This document shows, piece by piece, positions 61,610-64,000 of a stretch of DNA of 64,000 nt; position 1 is the first letter of the stretch, and each line of letters opens with the position of its first letter. Source of the DNA: Rhabdornis inornatus. Lineage: Eukaryota > Chordata > Aves > Passeriformes > Rhabdornithidae. The notes under the pieces are model-generated. The model was not told the DNA's origin and did not search any database. It saw nothing but the letters and a program-made list of their open reading frames with translations. Made by a program: the position numbers and the translations under genes. The stretch is from NCBI GenBank assembly GCA_013397075.1, contig VWZS01002579.1:351074-415073 (forward strand). The letters run 5' to 3'.

Positions 61610-62726
61610 AAATTGCTTTATTTTCCCAACTTTATTCAGTAGTTCATCCACTAAAACCAGAATATCGCTTAGCTAAGATGACATGCCCTGTTTAACTGCT
61701 CCCAGGGCCATCAGTCCTGATGTATCACGAACCCTATTGTTTTCTCCTCTCCCTTTTCTTCCCTACCCTTGTCCTACCTCTCAGAGCTTCTTTTTGACAG
61801 CCCATAATGCTGCTTCAGTGAACAGCTCCCCCGGTGGTCCAGTTTGGAAATCTTCCATTTTGACTTAGAAAAAGAGTATTCACTCCGGCTTTTTTTTTTT
61901 CTCCAGAAATGCTTCTTGGATACAAATATCACTATATTTTGCATAAACAAATACCATCCCATATGAAATATGGGCCTCATTCTTCAACAGCATTACATGT
62001 AATTCTCAATTTGGGGAAAAAAGAGGGTTTTTTTCAAGGACATTTCTCTGAATAGTTGATAAGCTCTCTGTCTGCTGGATGGTCTGTGGGTACTCTATAT
62101 ATACTTTATAGATATATAAATATATATAAAATTTCACCAGCCTCAACAGTTGCTAAGCTGCAGAAGCCAGGGTGGCCTTCTGAGGTGATGTAAACTTGGT
62201 ATTTAGAAGGCACTTCTTTCCACCCAGATACACAATGTAAATTAACTGCCAGGAAAATGATCCTGAAATGAAGGAGCATAAATGAAATGTACTAAACTCC
62301 ATAGGTCTGTCCTTTTTTTGTCTTCATTCTTTTTACATCTGCCAGATACCATCCAGTTTTCCTTGTTTTCCCACCTGCCACCTTTACTTCTGGTGCAGTC
62401 CCTTTTCCTTGCAGTCTTCGTTATGTTGTCTTCGATACTCTGTTACTCAGCTGACTTTTAACCTTGTCATTTCCCTGCTGCAAATCCTGCTTCTCTTTTG
62501 TTCTTTTCTCCTATATTTTCAACTGTTTAATTTAGCTTTCCTTCCCCTGTCCTCTCAGTGGCTGGCTGCAGTTACAGCAGCATTGTTTGGAGAGCCAGTG
62601 TCCCACAGCAAGACCTCTGGGCCTGGAGAACTGGCAGCTCTAAGTGTCCCTTACTGGTCCTTTCCCTAAGTTTCATCTTTAAGTCAAAACAGCTTCTACC
62701 AGTTCTCAGATTTCCCCTTTTTCTTA

Positions 62727-62754
62727 CTTTTTCTCCTTTTTCTCCTTTTTCTCC
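62727..62754. repeat. Nine-base tandem repeat (CTTTTTCTC)3
   Basis: Three consecutive copies of a nine-base pyrimidine unit within a longer T/C-rich zone in SCUBE1 intron 2. Confidence 0.85.
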
Positions 62755-63792
62755 ACCTCGTTCCTGGCCCCCATCAGCAGCTCAGAGCTCACCTGTCCCT
62801 CAGCCCATTCCCTGCTGTTTCCACCCCCTGCAGATCCACGGCTCTTCCCTCAGTGGCTGTCTGGAAAAGCATCTTTGCCTGGCTGATGGGCATCATTTGT
62901 TAGCCCCTCTTTTGTTATGGGCACTGTCTTCATGTGTGTCCGCTGCACTGCTGAAATGCACTTTGCATTGTTTGATCTGAGGCTGGTGCAGGACATGGTT
63001 AGGGAACCTCTGCTGGGATGGTGGCAGAGGAGGAGTTAGGGAATGTGACCTCCTGCTGCTCCCTTGCCCAAAAAAGCTCCACTAATGCTGCTTTTGTCTC
63101 CTCTGCAGGTAGCATCCACTCTGTTCATTAGCACCCATGCTGTCAGGGCACTGTGGAGGTAAAGGGAATCATGGATGTGGATACTGTCTGTACCTGAGGA
63201 GGAGGATATAGTCCCTGTACCCTTGGTACCAGTCCCAGGCTGTTCTAGCTGTGAGCCTTAAATGCAGGGCACGTTTGGCCAAACCTTAGGCAGTTTTGGG
63301 ATGGAGGATGTATGGTAGGAAATTGTAGGGAAAATGTGCATGGAGTCTGGTGGCATAAGGAGTAGTACTCCCTCTGCACTGATTTAGGAAGTTCCTTTTC
63401 CTAGATGATGATTTTTTTCTGCACGGGGGCAATTGATGTGGGGCTATTCTGTGAAGAATATAATTGAAATAATACCCCCAAAGTGAAAGAAAACACGAAG
63501 GATTACAGCCTGGCCCTGTAAGCATTTCTACACTGAAAAGTCAGTGAACCAGGATGTAGAGGCTGAGACAAATGGCAGGGAGATGGTGGTGGTGATCCAG
63601 ATAGATTTCCTATCCTGGTTTTATTTCTGGAACCATTGTGGTGTGAAACCACAGCATAAGGTTGAAAAAAACACCTACCAAGAAGAACATTTTGGAAGCT
63701 TTAGCTGCCTAAATTTCAGCAGATGCTGAAAAAAGCTCTGTTGAGCTTTCAATTTATTATATTCTTGGGGAAAGGGGCTAATGAATTTTTAG

Positions 63793-63834
63793 ATTTTTTT
63801 TTTTATTTATTTTTTTTAATTTTTTTTTTTTTTT
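63793..63834. repeat. T-rich low-complexity tract
   Basis: Nearly pure T with a few A, near the end of the window in intron 2. Confidence 0.95.
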
Positions 63835-64000
63835 GGTAAATTATCAGCTGTAATTCGACTATTTTAGTCTGTCCTGAGAAATCTCCTGAAAGGTAACTCC
63901 CTGACACCGTATTGGGAACAAAATCTGAGAGTATTAAATCTGTTCAAGCAGTTGAGAGAGATTTTTTTGAAACATAGCAAAGCGGTGATTTTTCCATATA

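Larger units (their letters stand above)
55490..64000 (+). other. SCUBE1: SCUBE1 intron 2 (5' part, runs off window)
   Basis: The intron starts with the donor GTAAGG after exon 2. No exon encoding the next cysteine-rich EGF module was seen before the window ends, so the intron exceeds 8.5 kb. It is AT rich with long T- and C-rich stretches on the plus strand. It contains a GAATT microsatellite (61.25 kb), an ATTT microsatellite (61.58 kb), a nine-base pyrimidine tandem repeat (62.73 kb) and a long T-rich tract (63.79 kb). A minus-strand tract at 58.2-61.1 kb has a vaguely protein-like reading with stops and is treated as a finding. I see no other gene. Confidence 0.8.

Noticed and set aside
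1..64000. CRISPR arrays, operons, phage or plasmid genes
   Set aside because: There are no regularly spaced repeats or dense coding sequence. The window is animal nuclear DNA.

Overview
The window is vertebrate nuclear DNA, most likely from a bird and perhaps a songbird or other neoavian. Three things point there: a CR1 LINE 3' end at about 16.6 kb, a nearly 1 kb LTR of a type I associate with avian endogenous retroviruses at 26.9-27.9 kb, and the compact, repeat-poor AT-rich background broken by a few CpG-rich blocks. There are no bacterial genes, operons, CRISPR arrays or recognisable tRNA/rRNA genes. Nearly every open frame in the window is a chance frame in non-coding DNA.

The one gene I can name is the 5' end of SCUBE1 on the plus strand. 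SCUBE1 encodes a secreted or cell-surface glycoprotein with a signal peptide, EGF-like domains and a CUB domain. Exon 1 (51,800-51,887) encodes the signal peptide. Exon 2 (55,367-55,489) encodes the first calcium-binding EGF-like domain. Both have canonical splice sites and join in phase 1, so the reading frame runs cleanly across the junction. Exon 3 is not in the window, so intron 2 is longer than 8.5 kb.

Layout: 1-50.7 kb is a long stretch upstream of SCUBE1 with no recognisable gene. It holds an isolated CpG island with a near-perfect CTCF motif (15.84-16.0 kb), the CR1 tail, a perfect Maf recognition element (19.64 kb), the LTR, old MIR-like and L3/CR1-like remnants (33.0-33.3, 36.4 and 49.2 kb), hairpins and simple repeats, and several stretches that look like conserved regulatory DNA. 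From 50.7 to 52.85 kb lies the GC-rich SCUBE1 promoter zone, with a second CTCF-like motif about 1 kb upstream of the start codon. From 52.0 to 53.3 kb the assembly is suspect: an exact 440 bp sequence occurs twice, flanking a 97-base run of N and an orphan GC-rich fragment. From 55.5 to 64 kb is intron 2.

In human, the neighbour on the upstream side of SCUBE1 is MPPED1, head to head. I looked for MPPED1 coding sequence on the minus strand and saw none. I found no convincing new biological system. The best leads are the two divergent CTCF-like sites around the orphan CpG island and the SCUBE1 promoter, the assembly duplication inside SCUBE1, and two minus-strand tracts with weakly protein-like reading that may be decayed retrocopies.
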